Origin: Lewinellaceae bacterium
Lineage (GTDB): Bacteria; Bacteroidota; Bacteroidia; Chitinophagales; Saprospiraceae
DNA length: 64,000 nucleotides
Reading direction: 5' to 3'
Assembly (NCBI GenBank): GCA_016711435.1
Contig: JADJSY010000029.1
Location: 1 to 64,000 of the forward strand
Shown here: in pieces, positions 43,972 through 53,044 of the stretch
Position numbering within the stretch: position 1 is the stretch's first letter
How the letters are laid out: each line of letters starts with the position of its first letter
Translations under genes and position numbers: made by a program
Notes under the pieces: model-generated
What the model was told of the DNA's origin: nothing
What the model saw: the letters and a program-made list of their open reading frames with translations, nothing else
Databases searched by the model: none

Positions 43972-44064
43972 GAAAGTTGAGAGGTTGAGAAGGTTGACGG
44001 TTGAGAACGCATCGGTCCGACATCACGCTCGGCCATTCCTCATCCCTCATCCCTCATCCCTATC
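43972..44064. repeat. Hybrid palindrome with mismatched arm families
   Basis: The left arm is GTTGAGAGGTTGAGAAGG but the right arm is CATCCCTCATCCCTCATCCC, which is not its complement. The CATCACGCTCGGCCATTCCTC segment matches the palindrome at 36186-36333. It looks like a recombinant of two palindromes. Confidence 0.65.
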
Positions 44065-44579
44065 AACGCCGCGTACATATTGGCCCGCCCGTACGCTGAA
44101 GTTCGTTCGCCTAATTTTTGTACGGAGGTAAGACCGTGGCTAAAAAATAAAGGTTGCAGTGATTTGAAACTTATGGGATACGGCACCCATAGCTGCACCG
44201 GCCGGTCCGTATCATATTCCACAATCAGGAAACAACCGCCGGGTTTCAGGCAGGCTGTCAGTTTGTTCAGCAGCGCTTTTTTATCGGAAACGAAATGCAG
44301 CGAATTGGCCATAAGGATACCGTCCAGGGGAGGCAGCGGGAGCGTATCAGCGACAAAATCCAGTTGTAAAGTGTGAATCGCAATGCCATTTGGATTCGGC
44401 AACGGCTTGAGTACCGCCGGGGCTCTGTCCACTGCATGAATGGTACTGCCGGGTTTCAGCAAATGCGCCAGGGCAAAAGTGAACATTCCGGAACCGCAAC
44501 CCAGGTCTGCCCAGATACCAGGGCCGGATGGCGGCAGGTGATCGTTTTGAATGAGTGCAATGGCTTCAGATAGTTCCAT
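44040..44579 (-). CDS. Class I SAM-dependent methyltransferase
   Basis: 179 residues with a SAM-binding motif I at WADLGCGSGMFTFALAHLL (~24-42), motif II HAVDRAP (~50) and LDGILMANSLHF (~85-96). The substrate is unknown. The last residues (IGMRDEG) and the stop come from a repeat arm that gives CysH the same tail. It is a small protein with no added domain. Confidence 0.8.
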   Translation of the reverse strand: MELSEAIALIQNDHLPPSGPGIWADLGCGSGMFTFALAHLLKPGSTIHAVDRAPAVLKPLPNPNGIAIHTLQLDFVADTLPLPPLDGILMANSLHFVSDKKALLNKLTACLKPGGCFLIVEYDTDRPVQLWVPYPISFKSLQPLFFSHGLTSVQKLGERTSAYGRANMYAALIGMRDEG

Positions 44580-44607
44580 AAATTGCTATGTGTTCTATGT
44601 GGAAATC

Positions 44608-44929
44608 CTACTGTACACTATGTGGTAAATTATTCTCCGGCGCCAGCCATTTACTGTCGGCATAAAAATTCCCGAAAGGAACCAGGGAAATCAACAGTAG
44701 CAACCACGTTTTAGACGAACTCCAGCGATGCTCAATTTTGGTCAGAAACACCAGCAGCACATAAGCCACAAACAATGCGCCATGCACGGAACCTACCGCG
44801 CGTACCGCCGGGCTGCTCAAAAAAGTATTTCAGCGGCATGGCAACAAACAACAGCGTCAGGTAAGAAACACCTTCTATAAAGGCAACAAGTCGCAAGCGA
44901 CCCAAGGTAGTGGCGATGAATTTCAGCAT
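44608..44929 (-). CDS. DUF3817 small membrane protein, frameshifted
   Basis: The two reading frames together give a ~105-residue protein with three or four membrane segments (LVAFIEGVSYLTLLFVAMPLKY and GSVHGALFVAYVLLVFLT), typical of DUF3817. The frame breaks at an A6 run on the plus strand (44819-44824); five would restore it (MPLKYFLSSPAVRAVGSVHG). This is probably a base-call error. It overlaps the end of the upstream membrane protein gene by a few bases. Confidence 0.7.
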
Positions 44930-45445
44930 TGGAAAAGGAGGTAAGGAAATGAAAAGTGAAGGTTTGACTGGTTTGATAGTTTGTTGTTTGATATTAAAAC
45001 CCTCTGATAAATGGACGTTGCGCTAGCGGTGAAAAGGCCAGGAATAGCCACCAGGATAATCAGCAAAGCCACACAATAGTATTTGAAGACTATTTTAAAT
45101 TTAACCAGATCATCCTTTTTCGCGATGTGCAAGCGCCGAGCCGATGGTAATCAGTACAATTGAAATAGCCATCAGTCCAAAATGCACCAAAGCAAAAAAC
45201 AACGAATCATTCCAGCGCAGCGAACGGTCAGCCCAGAATCCCTGCGCTACCGGACTCCAGAGATACAGGCAAAAGCCCAGAATCAACTGTATCTGACTCA
45301 ACACAGAAGTTGTACTGACTGCAATCCGGTCAGATCGCCGAAAAGGCCGCCTGCGCAAACGCCCCTCAAAGGCGGCAACAATAGCCCACAAAAGCGCACC
45401 AGTATGAGCCAACGCAGACGCTGTGCAAAGAATGAGGTAATACAT
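44923..45445 (-). CDS. Uncharacterised four-helix membrane protein, frameshifted
   Basis: Starting at MYYLILCTASALAHTG (45445) the two frames together give ~135 residues plus a short tail with four helices. They contain FRRSDRIAVSTTSVLSQIQL followed by LGFCLYLW, then LVHFGLMAISIVLITIGS and YYCVALLIILVAIPG. This matches a common Bacteroidota integral membrane family with no assigned function. The frame breaks near 45114 where CC (GG on the coding strand) should be single. The last residues of the frame extend into a repeat-like region. Confidence 0.62.
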
Positions 45446-45591
45446 GGCACAAAAGTTGGGCACGCACTGGATTTTCATTCAATGCTACCATCGCAGGGCG
45501 AAAATGACTGGGCGATGACGCTGAAGGCCAAAGAGCAAAAAAACAAGCCCATCTGAGTGACCAAACGGGACGTTTCTCACCCTCTCACCTC

Positions 45592-47296
45592 TCACTTCTC
45601 ACCTCTAACCTCCTGCGCCTTTCTCAAATCAGCCTGCATCATCTCAATATTACCCATCATTTCGTATACCCTGGCGCGATTTTGATAAGAAACAACCGCA
45701 TCCGGTTTGAGTTGAATGGTTTTGGTAAAAGCCTCAAGCGCCTGCGGCAATTGTTGTTTGCGCATATAAATCATGGCGATATTGTTCCAGGTCACCACAT
45801 CGGCGCTGTCCATCGTGACGTATTTGTTCAGATCGGCCAGGGCGAGATCCATCTGCCCGGCCTGCGCGTACAGGCTGCCCCGGAATTTGTATGCATCGCG
45901 CATGGTCGGATTTACTTCGATGGCCCTTGAAAAATCCTCGATGGCTTCCTGCTGGCGGCCTAAATCGCCATAAGCAACCCCGCGCCCCATGAATACGATA
46001 CCATTAAAGTAATAACCGTTGTCGATGGCATTGGAAACAACCGAAATCGTGTCTTTCCAAACGCGGATTTGCCGAAAACACAAAATAACCATAGCGAGCA
46101 GCCAGATTTGTCCCGTTAAACGCAGCGCTCCGGCCATATCGGGAAAACGCTGCTGCAAAGCCTGCCAACCTTCCGCCAGGATAAAAAAGATGCCGATACA
46201 GGCCAGGTAATTGTAGTGATCGGCGCACAACTCGAATGTCCCCAAAGTGGCAAACGGCAGCGCCACCACGATATTACTGAGAAAAAACAACAGTCCGATA
46301 GCGAGGTACGGCGCTTCCCGGCGATACCGCCAGGCCGCCCAGGCCATGCCCGCTACTACCAGCGGCGACGCAAAATACTGCCAGGGCAACTGCCCGTCCA
46401 CTTTATCAAACGAGTAATAAATGTTGAGTTGTAGCGGCAATATCATTTTATACAGGTAAAACAGCGGCGCATAACAAACCAGCAGCACCCGTTCAAAAGC
46501 AGAAAACGTATCCGTCACAGTCCCGTTCTGGATAACCGCCGATTCACGGGAATAGATTGTCAGCAAACCGAAACCCAGCGCGATCAGGAAAAAAGGCGCG
46601 TAACCTGCCCATTGCTGCAAACGGGTCAAACGAGCCGGTTTGCGCCACCAATCCAGGATAAGCAGGGTCAGCGGCACGGTTACCGCCGTACTTTTTGCCA
46701 AACAACCCAGCACAAACATGCCCAATGCCAATGCGTAAAAGCGGTAGCGCCCCGGTTTGTCGGCAGCGTAGTCTAAATAGTACAAAAAACGACAGCAGGC
46801 AAAACATGGAGTACAAAGGCGTACTGAAACCTGCAATCCAGGCGACCGACTCCACCTGTATCGGGTGAATGGCAAAAAGGATAGAAATGGGCAGCAGCAG
46901 ATTTTGGCGAATCTCAAGTTTTACCAGCAGGCGGTACACCAACCAGGTATTGAACACATGCACCAGCAGGCTCAGCAGGTGGTACATCATGGCATTTTCT
47001 TTCCCGATGGCGTATGCCAGCGCATAACCGATCCAGGTAAGCGGGGCGTACATGCCGAGGTTGAAATGGTTAAAAACCGAAGCCAACGAGAAGTTGGTCA
47101 CCACCGGGTTATCCGTAGTAGCCGTGTGATCGTCTATACCCGTCATGCCGTTGTTCAGGCCGGAAGCAAACATCAGAAAGGCCAGCAAAACAGGTACCCA
47201 CACCGCCAGGCGACTCCAGTCGGTCGATGGAGCGGCAGCGGGTTGTCTGGCAGGTTTGATCGGAGAAACGGGTCTTTTTTGTATTTTTTTTGCCAT
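45592..47296 (-). CDS. TMTC-like O-mannosyltransferase family TPR protein, frameshifted
   Basis: The N-terminal part has many membrane helices with GIDDHTATTDNPVV and IHPIQVESVAWIAG, the GT-C/DUF1736 signature of TMTC-type protein mannosyltransferases. The C-terminal third (~residues 430-560) is tetratricopeptide repeats. The frames join at A6 (46784-46789); five A would make it continuous (LLSFFLYYLDYAADKPG-like). It probably glycosylates secreted proteins, which would fit the many T9SS proteins here. The final EVRGEK comes from a repeat arm. Confidence 0.75.
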
Positions 47297-47392
47297 TTAA
47301 GTAGTTATCGGTTATTAGTTATTGGTTATCAGTGTTCATAATCAAGCATTTACAAAGAATTTAGCCAAAACTAATTTTGCACACCTACATAG
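47297..47392 (-). promoter_or_regulatory. Shared leader module C upstream of the TMTC-like gene
   Basis: Minus strand: TAGGTGTGCAAAATTAGTTT, CTAAATTCTTTGTAAATGC and TTGATTATGAACACTGATAA, followed by a G-poor arm. It is the best match to the module at 5541-5622. About 20 bp further upstream AACCCATTATTCGCAT is also shared with ~5450. The rest of this ~315-bp gap (to 47612) holds a lone right arm of type D/E (47500-47612) at the end of thiL. Confidence 0.7.
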
Positions 47393-47612
47393 TATCTTGT
47401 ATTTATGCGAATAATGGGTTGCAACGAATCCAAATCGCCATAATATGCTTGAAACTGCCCTAACGCGGGTATCATTCCAACGAGTAGGAGGAATGACACT
47501 TACGATTCACGACTCACGATTCACCACTCACGACTCCAGGCCTAGAACACCCAGACTAAAAATATAACAAATGCCAAAGGGGATGTCTCTCACCCTCTCA
47601 CTTCTCTCACCT

Positions 47613-48632
47613 CTAAAAATGCACCCATCCCTGCGCTTTCAAATCGTGCAGGTTGCCGCCTTTTGTATTCAGTTTGATGCCGTCTTTGGCATCCAGGATT
47701 TCACCGGCAATATAAATCTCCGGCAGGTACTTCACTTTTTCCACATCAGCCGGATCGATGGTAAACAATAATTCATAATCTTCTCCGCCGTTCAGGGCGC
47801 AGGTAGCCGGGTCGAGTTTGAATTTCAGCGCCAGCAATTCCGCTTCCGGGTGCATCGGTATCCCGCTTTCTTCCACCAGCGCCCCTACCCTGCTTTGTTT
47901 GCAGATATGGAAAATTTCGGAGGCCAACCCATCGGAAATATCGATCATCGCGGTTGGTTTCAGGCCCACTTTCCTAAATACTTCAATCATATCACGGCGC
48001 GCCTCCGGTTTCAACTGGCGTCCGATAGCATATTTCTGGTCTTCCAGATCGGGCTGAATGCCGGGATTTTCCTGCCAGATTTGTTTTTCTCTTTCCAGCA
48101 ACTGCAAACCCAGGTATGCCGCGCCGAGATCGCCCGTGATACAAATCAGGTCGCCCACCCGCGCGCCATTCCGATACGTGAGGAGTTCTTTTTCACACTG
48201 CCCGATAGCGGTGATGCTAATAACCATGCCTTTTGGAGCAGAGGTGGTGTCGCCGCCTACCAGATCCACGCCATAGGCTTCGCAGGCAGCGTGAATACCG
48301 GCATACAATTCGTCGAGCGCTTCTACGGAGAAGCGGTTGGAAATAGCGATGGAAACCGTGATCTGCCGGGGAAAAGCATTCATGGCATATATATCGGAGA
48401 GGTTCACCACCACCGCCTTGTATCCGAGGTGTTTGAGCGGCATGTAAGCCAGGTCGAAGTGAATGCCTTCTACCAGCATATCGGTACTGACCACCGTACA
48501 AAAAGGGCCGTTATCGATCACCGCCGCATCGTCGCCCACCCCTTTGATGGAAGATGGGTTGTTCAGGGGAAATGCACGCGTGAGGTGTTCAATCAGGCCG
48601 AATTCGCCAAGGGTGTTTACGTCCGTACGCAT
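47613..48632 (-). CDS. thiL: Thiamine-monophosphate kinase
   Basis: The 339-residue AIR-synthase-like kinase starts with the ATP/Mg-binding GVGDDAAVID region. It continues with STDMLVEGIHFDLAYM, VVNLSDIYAMNAFP, GGDTTSAPKGMVISITAIG and the late IDISDGLASEI and GGEDYELLFTI motifs. It phosphorylates thiamine monophosphate to TPP. The length is typical. The stop is part of a TAGAGGTGAG repeat arm. No other thiamine gene is adjacent. Confidence 0.95.
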   Translation of the reverse strand: MRTDVNTLGEFGLIEHLTRAFPLNNPSSIKGVGDDAAVIDNGPFCTVVSTDMLVEGIHFDLAYMPLKHLGYKAVVVNLSDIYAMNAFPRQITVSIAISNRFSVEALDELYAGIHAACEAYGVDLVGGDTTSAPKGMVISITAIGQCEKELLTYRNGARVGDLICITGDLGAAYLGLQLLEREKQIWQENPGIQPDLEDQKYAIGRQLKPEARRDMIEVFRKVGLKPTAMIDISDGLASEIFHICKQSRVGALVEESGIPMHPEAELLALKFKLDPATCALNGGEDYELLFTIDPADVEKVKYLPEIYIAGEILDAKDGIKLNTKGGNLHDLKAQGWVHF

Positions 48633-48633
48633 G

Positions 48634-48860
48634 TTTAGTTATTGGTTATCAGTTATCAGTTATCGGGTTTCAGGCTGGAATGGGTTGTGAAGGGTAGGTT
48701 TCTGTTCCCTAGTAGTTATTTGTTATTTGTTATTTGTTATTCGTGGTGGTAGTGGGCCATCAGTTGAAATGTAAGGCATTCCTTATCGTGTAGCCCAGCA
48801 ATTGTACAGATGGCCCACTACCACCACTAATAACTGATAACAAATAACTGATAACTATTA
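48634..48860. repeat. Two linked type-A palindromes between thiL and lpxD
   Basis: A type-A GTTATC arm at 48634-48665 is followed by a long palindrome at ~48710-48860. The inner stem GTGGTGGTAGTGGGCCATC pairs with GATGGCCCACTACCACCAC, flanked by GTTATTTGTTATT and AATAACTGATAACAAATAAC. The loop is ~40 bp. Confidence 0.85.
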
Positions 48861-48907
48861 TCCCTCCGGCGGCCGAACCGGTGAAGAGTTTTGTTCTTCA
48901 ATTTCTT

Positions 48908-49933
48908 TCAGTTTTTCTCCAGTTGGATCAACTTTCGTTGCAGTTCGGGCAGTTGTTTAAAGACAATATGCGCCCGGATAAAATCCTTGTATCCGATAGC
49001 CGGACTGCCGAACAAAGCGGTATTCGGCTCGGAAATACTGGAAGCCAGTCCGCTCTGCGCCTGGATACGGGTACCGTCGGCTATGCTGATATGTCCGGCA
49101 AAACCCACTTGTCCGCCTACCTGCACATTGTCGCCGATATGCGTGCTGCCGGCTACGCCGACCTGTGCGGCCAATGCGGTATTTTTACCCACTTCTACAT
49201 TGTGCGCTACATGGATCAGGTTGTCGAGCTTTGCACCCTGCCGGATGATCGTACTGCCCAGGGCAGCCCGGTCGATACAGGTACACGCGCCGACTTCCAC
49301 ATTGTTTTCCAGCACGACATTGCCGACTTGTGGTATTTTTTTCCAGGTTTTATCTTCCTGTTGTGCAAAACCGAAACCATCGGCACCGATCACGGCATTG
49401 GCATGTAACACGCAGTTATCGCCCACGACACAATCGAAATGAATGCGCACACCGGGGTAGATGCGGCAATTGTCGCCGATGCGGGCATTGCGTCCGATGT
49501 AAACCTGTGGATAAATAACACAATTGTTGCCGATTACAGCGCCTTCTTCGATGACCACAAAGGCGCCCACGCTGGTATTCAGTCCGATTTTTGCCAACTG
49601 ATGTATAGCAGCTTCTCCCGAAACGGAAGTTCCGTTACTGCTGCCGTTGTTGGCGCCGTCAAATTTTTGCAGGAGCAGGGCTAAACTGCTACGCACGTCA
49701 TCCACCCGGATCAGGGTACACCGAACAGGCTGGGAAGGTTGAAACGACCTGTGTACCAGGAGTATGGATGCCTTGGTGGCATACGCATACGACTCATATT
49801 TGACGTTGTCGAGAAAAGCAAAATCCCCTTCGACAGCCTCTTCAATACGGGCAGGACGATAAACAGTTGCGTTCGGGTCGCCATCGAGCGAGCCGTTCAG
49901 GAGTTGCGCTAATTGAGCGGCAGTAACTTTCAT
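48908..49933 (-). CDS. lpxD: UDP-3-O-(3-hydroxyacyl)glucosamine N-acyltransferase
   Basis: The 341-residue enzyme starts with an N-terminal uridine-binding domain. A left-handed beta helix of hexapeptide repeats follows from ~residue 105 (VGAFVVIEEGAVIGNNCVIY and onward), with the catalytic His region ADGFGFAQQEDKTWKKIPQ (~residue 235). It adds the second acyl chain in lipid A synthesis, in the cytosol. It shows the organism has lipid A. Length is typical. Confidence 0.94.
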   Translation of the reverse strand: MKVTAAQLAQLLNGSLDGDPNATVYRPARIEEAVEGDFAFLDNVKYESYAYATKASILLVHRSFQPSQPVRCTLIRVDDVRSSLALLLQKFDGANNGSSNGTSVSGEAAIHQLAKIGLNTSVGAFVVIEEGAVIGNNCVIYPQVYIGRNARIGDNCRIYPGVRIHFDCVVGDNCVLHANAVIGADGFGFAQQEDKTWKKIPQVGNVVLENNVEVGACTCIDRAALGSTIIRQGAKLDNLIHVAHNVEVGKNTALAAQVGVAGSTHIGDNVQVGGQVGFAGHISIADGTRIQAQSGLASSISEPNTALFGSPAIGYKDFIRAHIVFKQLPELQRKLIQLEKN

Positions 49934-50009
49934 GCCGGATGAGAATGGCAGGGCTGTGAGACTAAAACGGATTGGAGTAACTGCGCAAAGGTAGATAAAA
50001 TGATATAAA

Positions 50010-50138
50010 GGGTGGTTATCAGTTATCAGTTATCAGTTATCAGTGGTTTTTCAGGCAAGAAGGAGTGGTGAAGTAGCATTTATCTCCCTTTCCAGCCTGA
50101 AAAACCACTGATAACTAATAACGGATAACTGATAACTT
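50010..50138. repeat. Palindrome, type A, between xth and lpxD
   Basis: GTTATCAGTTATCAGTTATC left arm and GATAACTAATAACGGATAAC right arm. Inner CAGTGGTTTTTCAGGC pairs with GCCTGAAAAACCACTG. It lies in the leader of lpxD if transcribed from upstream and next to the stop of the exonuclease gene. Confidence 0.85.
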
Positions 50139-50139
50139 T

Positions 50140-50907
50140 TTACAGGTCGATCACCATTTTCACCGGACAATGATCGGAATGCACCACCTGCATCAGCTGG
50201 CCGGCACTGATTATTTTGTCGGATAAATTATCTGAAACGGACTGATAATCAATACGCCAGCCCTTGTTATTCCCCCTCGATCCGGCCCGAAAACTCCACC
50301 AACTGTATTCCACCGTATCGGGATGGCAATGCCGGAAAGCATCCTTGAAGCCGCTTTCAAACCAGCGGGTCAGCCAGGCGCGTTCATCGGGCAGGAAGCC
50401 GCTGCTGTTTTTATTGCCTTTCGGGTCGTGTATGTCGATTTCCCGGTGGGCAATATTGTAGTCGCCCACGATAATCAACTGCGGGCGTTCCTTTTTCAAA
50501 TCTTCCACGTAGGCTGTAAAATCATCGAGAAACTTCATTTTAAAACCCTGCCGAATATCGCCGGTGGTGCCGGAAGGGAAATAGCAGTTCAATAAAGTCC
50601 AGTCGCCGAAATCGGTGCGCAGCACGCGGCCTTCCCGGTCGTAATCGGCAATACCGCAACCGGTAATCACGGCGTCGGGAGCAATTTTTGAAAAAGTAGC
50701 CACCCCGCTATATCCTTTTTTTTCGGCGGAATACCAGCAGTGCCGGTAGCCCAGCGCTTCCAGTTCGAGCACCGGCACATCCGAGGGCAGTGCTTTTGTT
50801 TCCTGGATACAAATAATATCGGGCTGTTCCTCGCCCAGCCATTCCCAGAAACCTTTGGAAATGGCCGAACGGATCCCGTTGACGTTATAGGAAATGATGT
50901 TCAGCAT
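50140..50907 (-). CDS. xth: Exodeoxyribonuclease III
   Basis: The 255-residue AP endonuclease has the family landmarks in order: ISYNVNGIRSAISKGF, IICIQETKA with the metal Glu, VIGCGIADYDREGRVL-like region, GDYNIAHREIDIHDPKGN and the C-terminal SDHCPVKMVI. It cuts abasic sites and removes 3' ends in base-excision repair. It is immediately upstream of lpxD in the same direction but separated by a palindrome. Confidence 0.94.
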   Translation of the reverse strand: MLNIISYNVNGIRSAISKGFWEWLGEEQPDIICIQETKALPSDVPVLELEALGYRHCWYSAEKKGYSGVATFSKIAPDAVITGCGIADYDREGRVLRTDFGDWTLLNCYFPSGTTGDIRQGFKMKFLDDFTAYVEDLKKERPQLIIVGDYNIAHREIDIHDPKGNKNSSGFLPDERAWLTRWFESGFKDAFRHCHPDTVEYSWWSFRAGSRGNNKGWRIDYQSVSDNLSDKIISAGQLMQVVHSDHCPVKMVIDL

Positions 50908-50998
50908 TGTTTTTAAGGTTGAGATTGTTGAGGGTTGAGATTGTTGAGGGGCTTAAGGAAATGTCTCAACAATCTCAACCCTCAACAATCTCAACATT
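50908..50998. repeat. Palindrome, type F, between pyrH and xth
   Basis: GTTGAGATTGTTGAGGG left arm and CCCTCAACAATCTCAAC right arm. Short loop (~15 bp). The right arm ends just before the stop of pyrH. Confidence 0.85.
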
Positions 50999-51003
50999 TT
51001 CAC

Positions 51004-51720
51004 TCACCCTTCCACCAGCGTCCCAACTTTTTCCCCCAGCACGATGCCGCGCAGGTTGTCGGGTTGGTTAATGTCGAAAACAATGATCGGCATGTTGTTT
51101 TCCGCGCAAAGGGTAAAAGCCGTCATATCCATTACTTCGAGGCCCAGACTGATGACCCGGGCAAAGGTCAGTTTGTCAAATTTGACTGCCATCGGGTCTT
51201 TTTCCGGGTCGGCGGAGTAAATACCATCCACGCGGGTGCCTTTCAGAATCACATCGGCTTTGATTTCATTGGCGCGTAGAGCGGCGGCGCTGTCCGTAGT
51301 GAAGAAGGGATTGCCCGTACCCGCCGCACAAATTACAACGCGGCCTTTTTCCAGGTGTCGGATGGCACGGCGGCGGATGTACGGTTCGGCTACATTTTCC
51401 ATTTTGAGGGCTGTCATCAGGCGGGTTTGCACCCCTATGCCTTCCAGGGCGCTTTGCAGGGCCAGTCCGTTGATGACGGTGGCCAGCATGCCCATGTAGT
51501 CGCCGGTTACCCCGTCGATACCGGAGCTTTCCGACTGCAGGCCGCGGAAGATATTGCCGCCGCCGATCACAATGGCAATTTCAGCGCCCATCTCGCGCAA
51601 CTCTTTGATTTGCCGGGCATAATGTTGCAGCATATCTGCTGTAATGCCAAATCTTTGCTGGCCCATCAGGCTCTCGCCCGATAGTTTCAGCATGATGCGC
51701 TGGTACTTTAATCTGCTCAT
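51004..51720 (-). CDS. pyrH: UMP kinase
   Basis: The 238-residue enzyme begins at MSRLKYQRIMLKLSGESLMG; the upstream frame lacks homology. It has the amino-acid-kinase fold with IAIVIGGGNIFRG, DYMGMLATVINGLALQSALE and GTGNPFFTTDSAAALRANEI, as in bacterial UMP kinases. It makes UDP from UMP. It is upstream of the exonuclease gene. Confidence 0.94.
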   Translation of the reverse strand: MSRLKYQRIMLKLSGESLMGQQRFGITADMLQHYARQIKELREMGAEIAIVIGGGNIFRGLQSESSGIDGVTGDYMGMLATVINGLALQSALEGIGVQTRLMTALKMENVAEPYIRRRAIRHLEKGRVVICAAGTGNPFFTTDSAAALRANEIKADVILKGTRVDGIYSADPEKDPMAVKFDKLTFARVISLGLEVMDMTAFTLCAENNMPIIVFDINQPDNLRGIVLGEKVGTLVEG

Positions 51721-51773
51721 AGAAAGTTTGAAATTGGATCGCTTTGAAAGGAGACAATTAGGTGCTGCAAAGG

Positions 51774-51815
51774 TCAAAAAAAAGTGCCACCCCCGCTACG
51801 GAGTGGCACTTTTTG
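51774..51815 (-). terminator. Intrinsic terminator after the diheme peroxidase gene
   Basis: On the minus strand AAAAAGTGCCACTCC and GGGTGGCACTTTTTTTT form a strong stem followed by T-run, 13 bp downstream of the peroxidase stop codon. It is the clearest ordinary terminator in the window. Confidence 0.8.
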
Positions 51816-51827
51816 TATGGAAAAATT

Positions 51828-52898
51828 TCATTGCTGAAATCGTATGTCTTTGATAAAATCTTCATCGGTAAGCGTTTGTAAAAAGGCGATCAAGGCCTGC
51901 TTTTCTCCGGATGTAAGTGGAACGCCTAATTGCCCGTTTTGTTTCAACAGTGGGTCGAGCGTCGGCGAGTCTTTTACCCCGGAAGCATAGTGCTCCAGCA
52001 CGGATTCCAGGGTTTTAAACTTGCCGTTGTGCATATATGGCCCGGTAACGGCTACATTGCGCAGGCTCGGCACCCGAAACTTCCCTACATCTTCCGGCAG
52101 TGTGCTGACTTCGCTTCGCCCCTGATCCAGGGAAAAATCGCTGAGTATGCCGTTGTTTCGGTAGCGCTGATCGGTAAACAAATCCGTCGCATGGCAGCTC
52201 GCGCATTTTTGCTGGAATACTTCCAGACCGTTGATTTCCAGCGCGTTCAGTGTTCCGCCAGGCTCGTTTCTAACGTAATGGTCGTAGCGGCTGTCCGCAC
52301 TGACCAGCATGGCCATAAACTGGGAAAGCGCAAGCAGCATTTGTGGGCCTGTGACCGTATCCTGTCCGTCAAAGGCCGCTTTAAACAAGCCCGGATACTG
52401 TGGATGCCTGTTCAGTTTCGCTACTACCCGCACCGGATCTTCATCCATCTCCACCGGATTTGTGATGGCGTTGAGCGGAATAAAATCCATCTGGCCGACT
52501 CCTCCGTCCCAGAAATAACTGCTTTGCCAGATCAGATTTTGCACAGGCAAAGCATTGCGCCGCCCAAACAAACCTTCTATTCCATGGCTGGTAGCGTGGT
52601 CAGGATGGCTGAATGCGGAAAATGAAATATGGCAATCCGCGCAGGCAATCGAACTGTCGCGACTTAAAATGGGATCATAAAATAACTTGCGGCCCAGTTC
52701 AAAGCCCTGCTTGGTTACCGGATTTTGCGACAGATCATAGGTTGGCGCAGGGAAATTGGCCGGCAAAAACACTTTGTATTCCTGCTGTTCATCCGCATCT
52801 TCTTTTTTGCAGGATGAGAGCAGGAATACAATGAGCATAGCCATACCGATAGCCATATTGCCGAATCGATACGGCAAGGCATGTAGTATATTTTGCAT
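51828..52898 (-). CDS. Diheme cytochrome c peroxidase/MauG family lipoprotein
   Basis: The 356-residue protein has a lipoprotein signal (IVFLLSSC) and two haem sites (ACADCH ~residue 85 and KCASCH ~235), the hallmark of bacterial diheme peroxidases and MauG-like enzymes. VGKFRVPSLRNVAVTGPYMH in the C-terminal part fits the second-haem domain. It may be a peroxidase or an MbnH-like enzyme that modifies MbnP; an MbnP homologue lies ~3 kb upstream. It is probably anchored in the periplasm. Confidence 0.85.
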   Translation of the reverse strand: MQNILHALPYRFGNMAIGMAMLIVFLLSSCKKEDADEQQEYKVFLPANFPAPTYDLSQNPVTKQGFELGRKLFYDPILSRDSSIACADCHISFSAFSHPDHATSHGIEGLFGRRNALPVQNLIWQSSYFWDGGVGQMDFIPLNAITNPVEMDEDPVRVVAKLNRHPQYPGLFKAAFDGQDTVTGPQMLLALSQFMAMLVSADSRYDHYVRNEPGGTLNALEINGLEVFQQKCASCHATDLFTDQRYRNNGILSDFSLDQGRSEVSTLPEDVGKFRVPSLRNVAVTGPYMHNGKFKTLESVLEHYASGVKDSPTLDPLLKQNGQLGVPLTSGEKQALIAFLQTLTDEDFIKDIRFQQ

Positions 52899-52934
52899 GT
52901 TTAATTTTTTATTTTGGTGATTTCAATAAGAAAA

Positions 52935-53010
52935 AGGGCAAAATAGCAAGGGGCAAAAAGCAATGTAAATCAATGAGTTACAAAAGATTTAGTATGAACT
53001 GATTTTGCGC
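52935..53010 (-). promoter_or_regulatory. Weak copy of the shared leader core upstream of the peroxidase
   Basis: Minus strand: TAGGCGCGCAAAATCAGTTC, then CTAAATCTTTTGTAACTC and ATTGATTTACA, a divergent version of the core in modules A and C. It lacks the GATAAC arm. Confidence 0.4.
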
Positions 53011-53044
53011 GCCTATTTAAAAATGCCAAACCACCTCGACGGGC

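Noticed and set aside
46784..46789. Programmed frameshifting at T-runs (TMTC-like, cysI, DUF3817)
   Set aside because: The needed shift differs in sign between genes and other indels lie nearby in cysI, so error fits better; no conserved slippery context with a downstream pseudoknot is evident.
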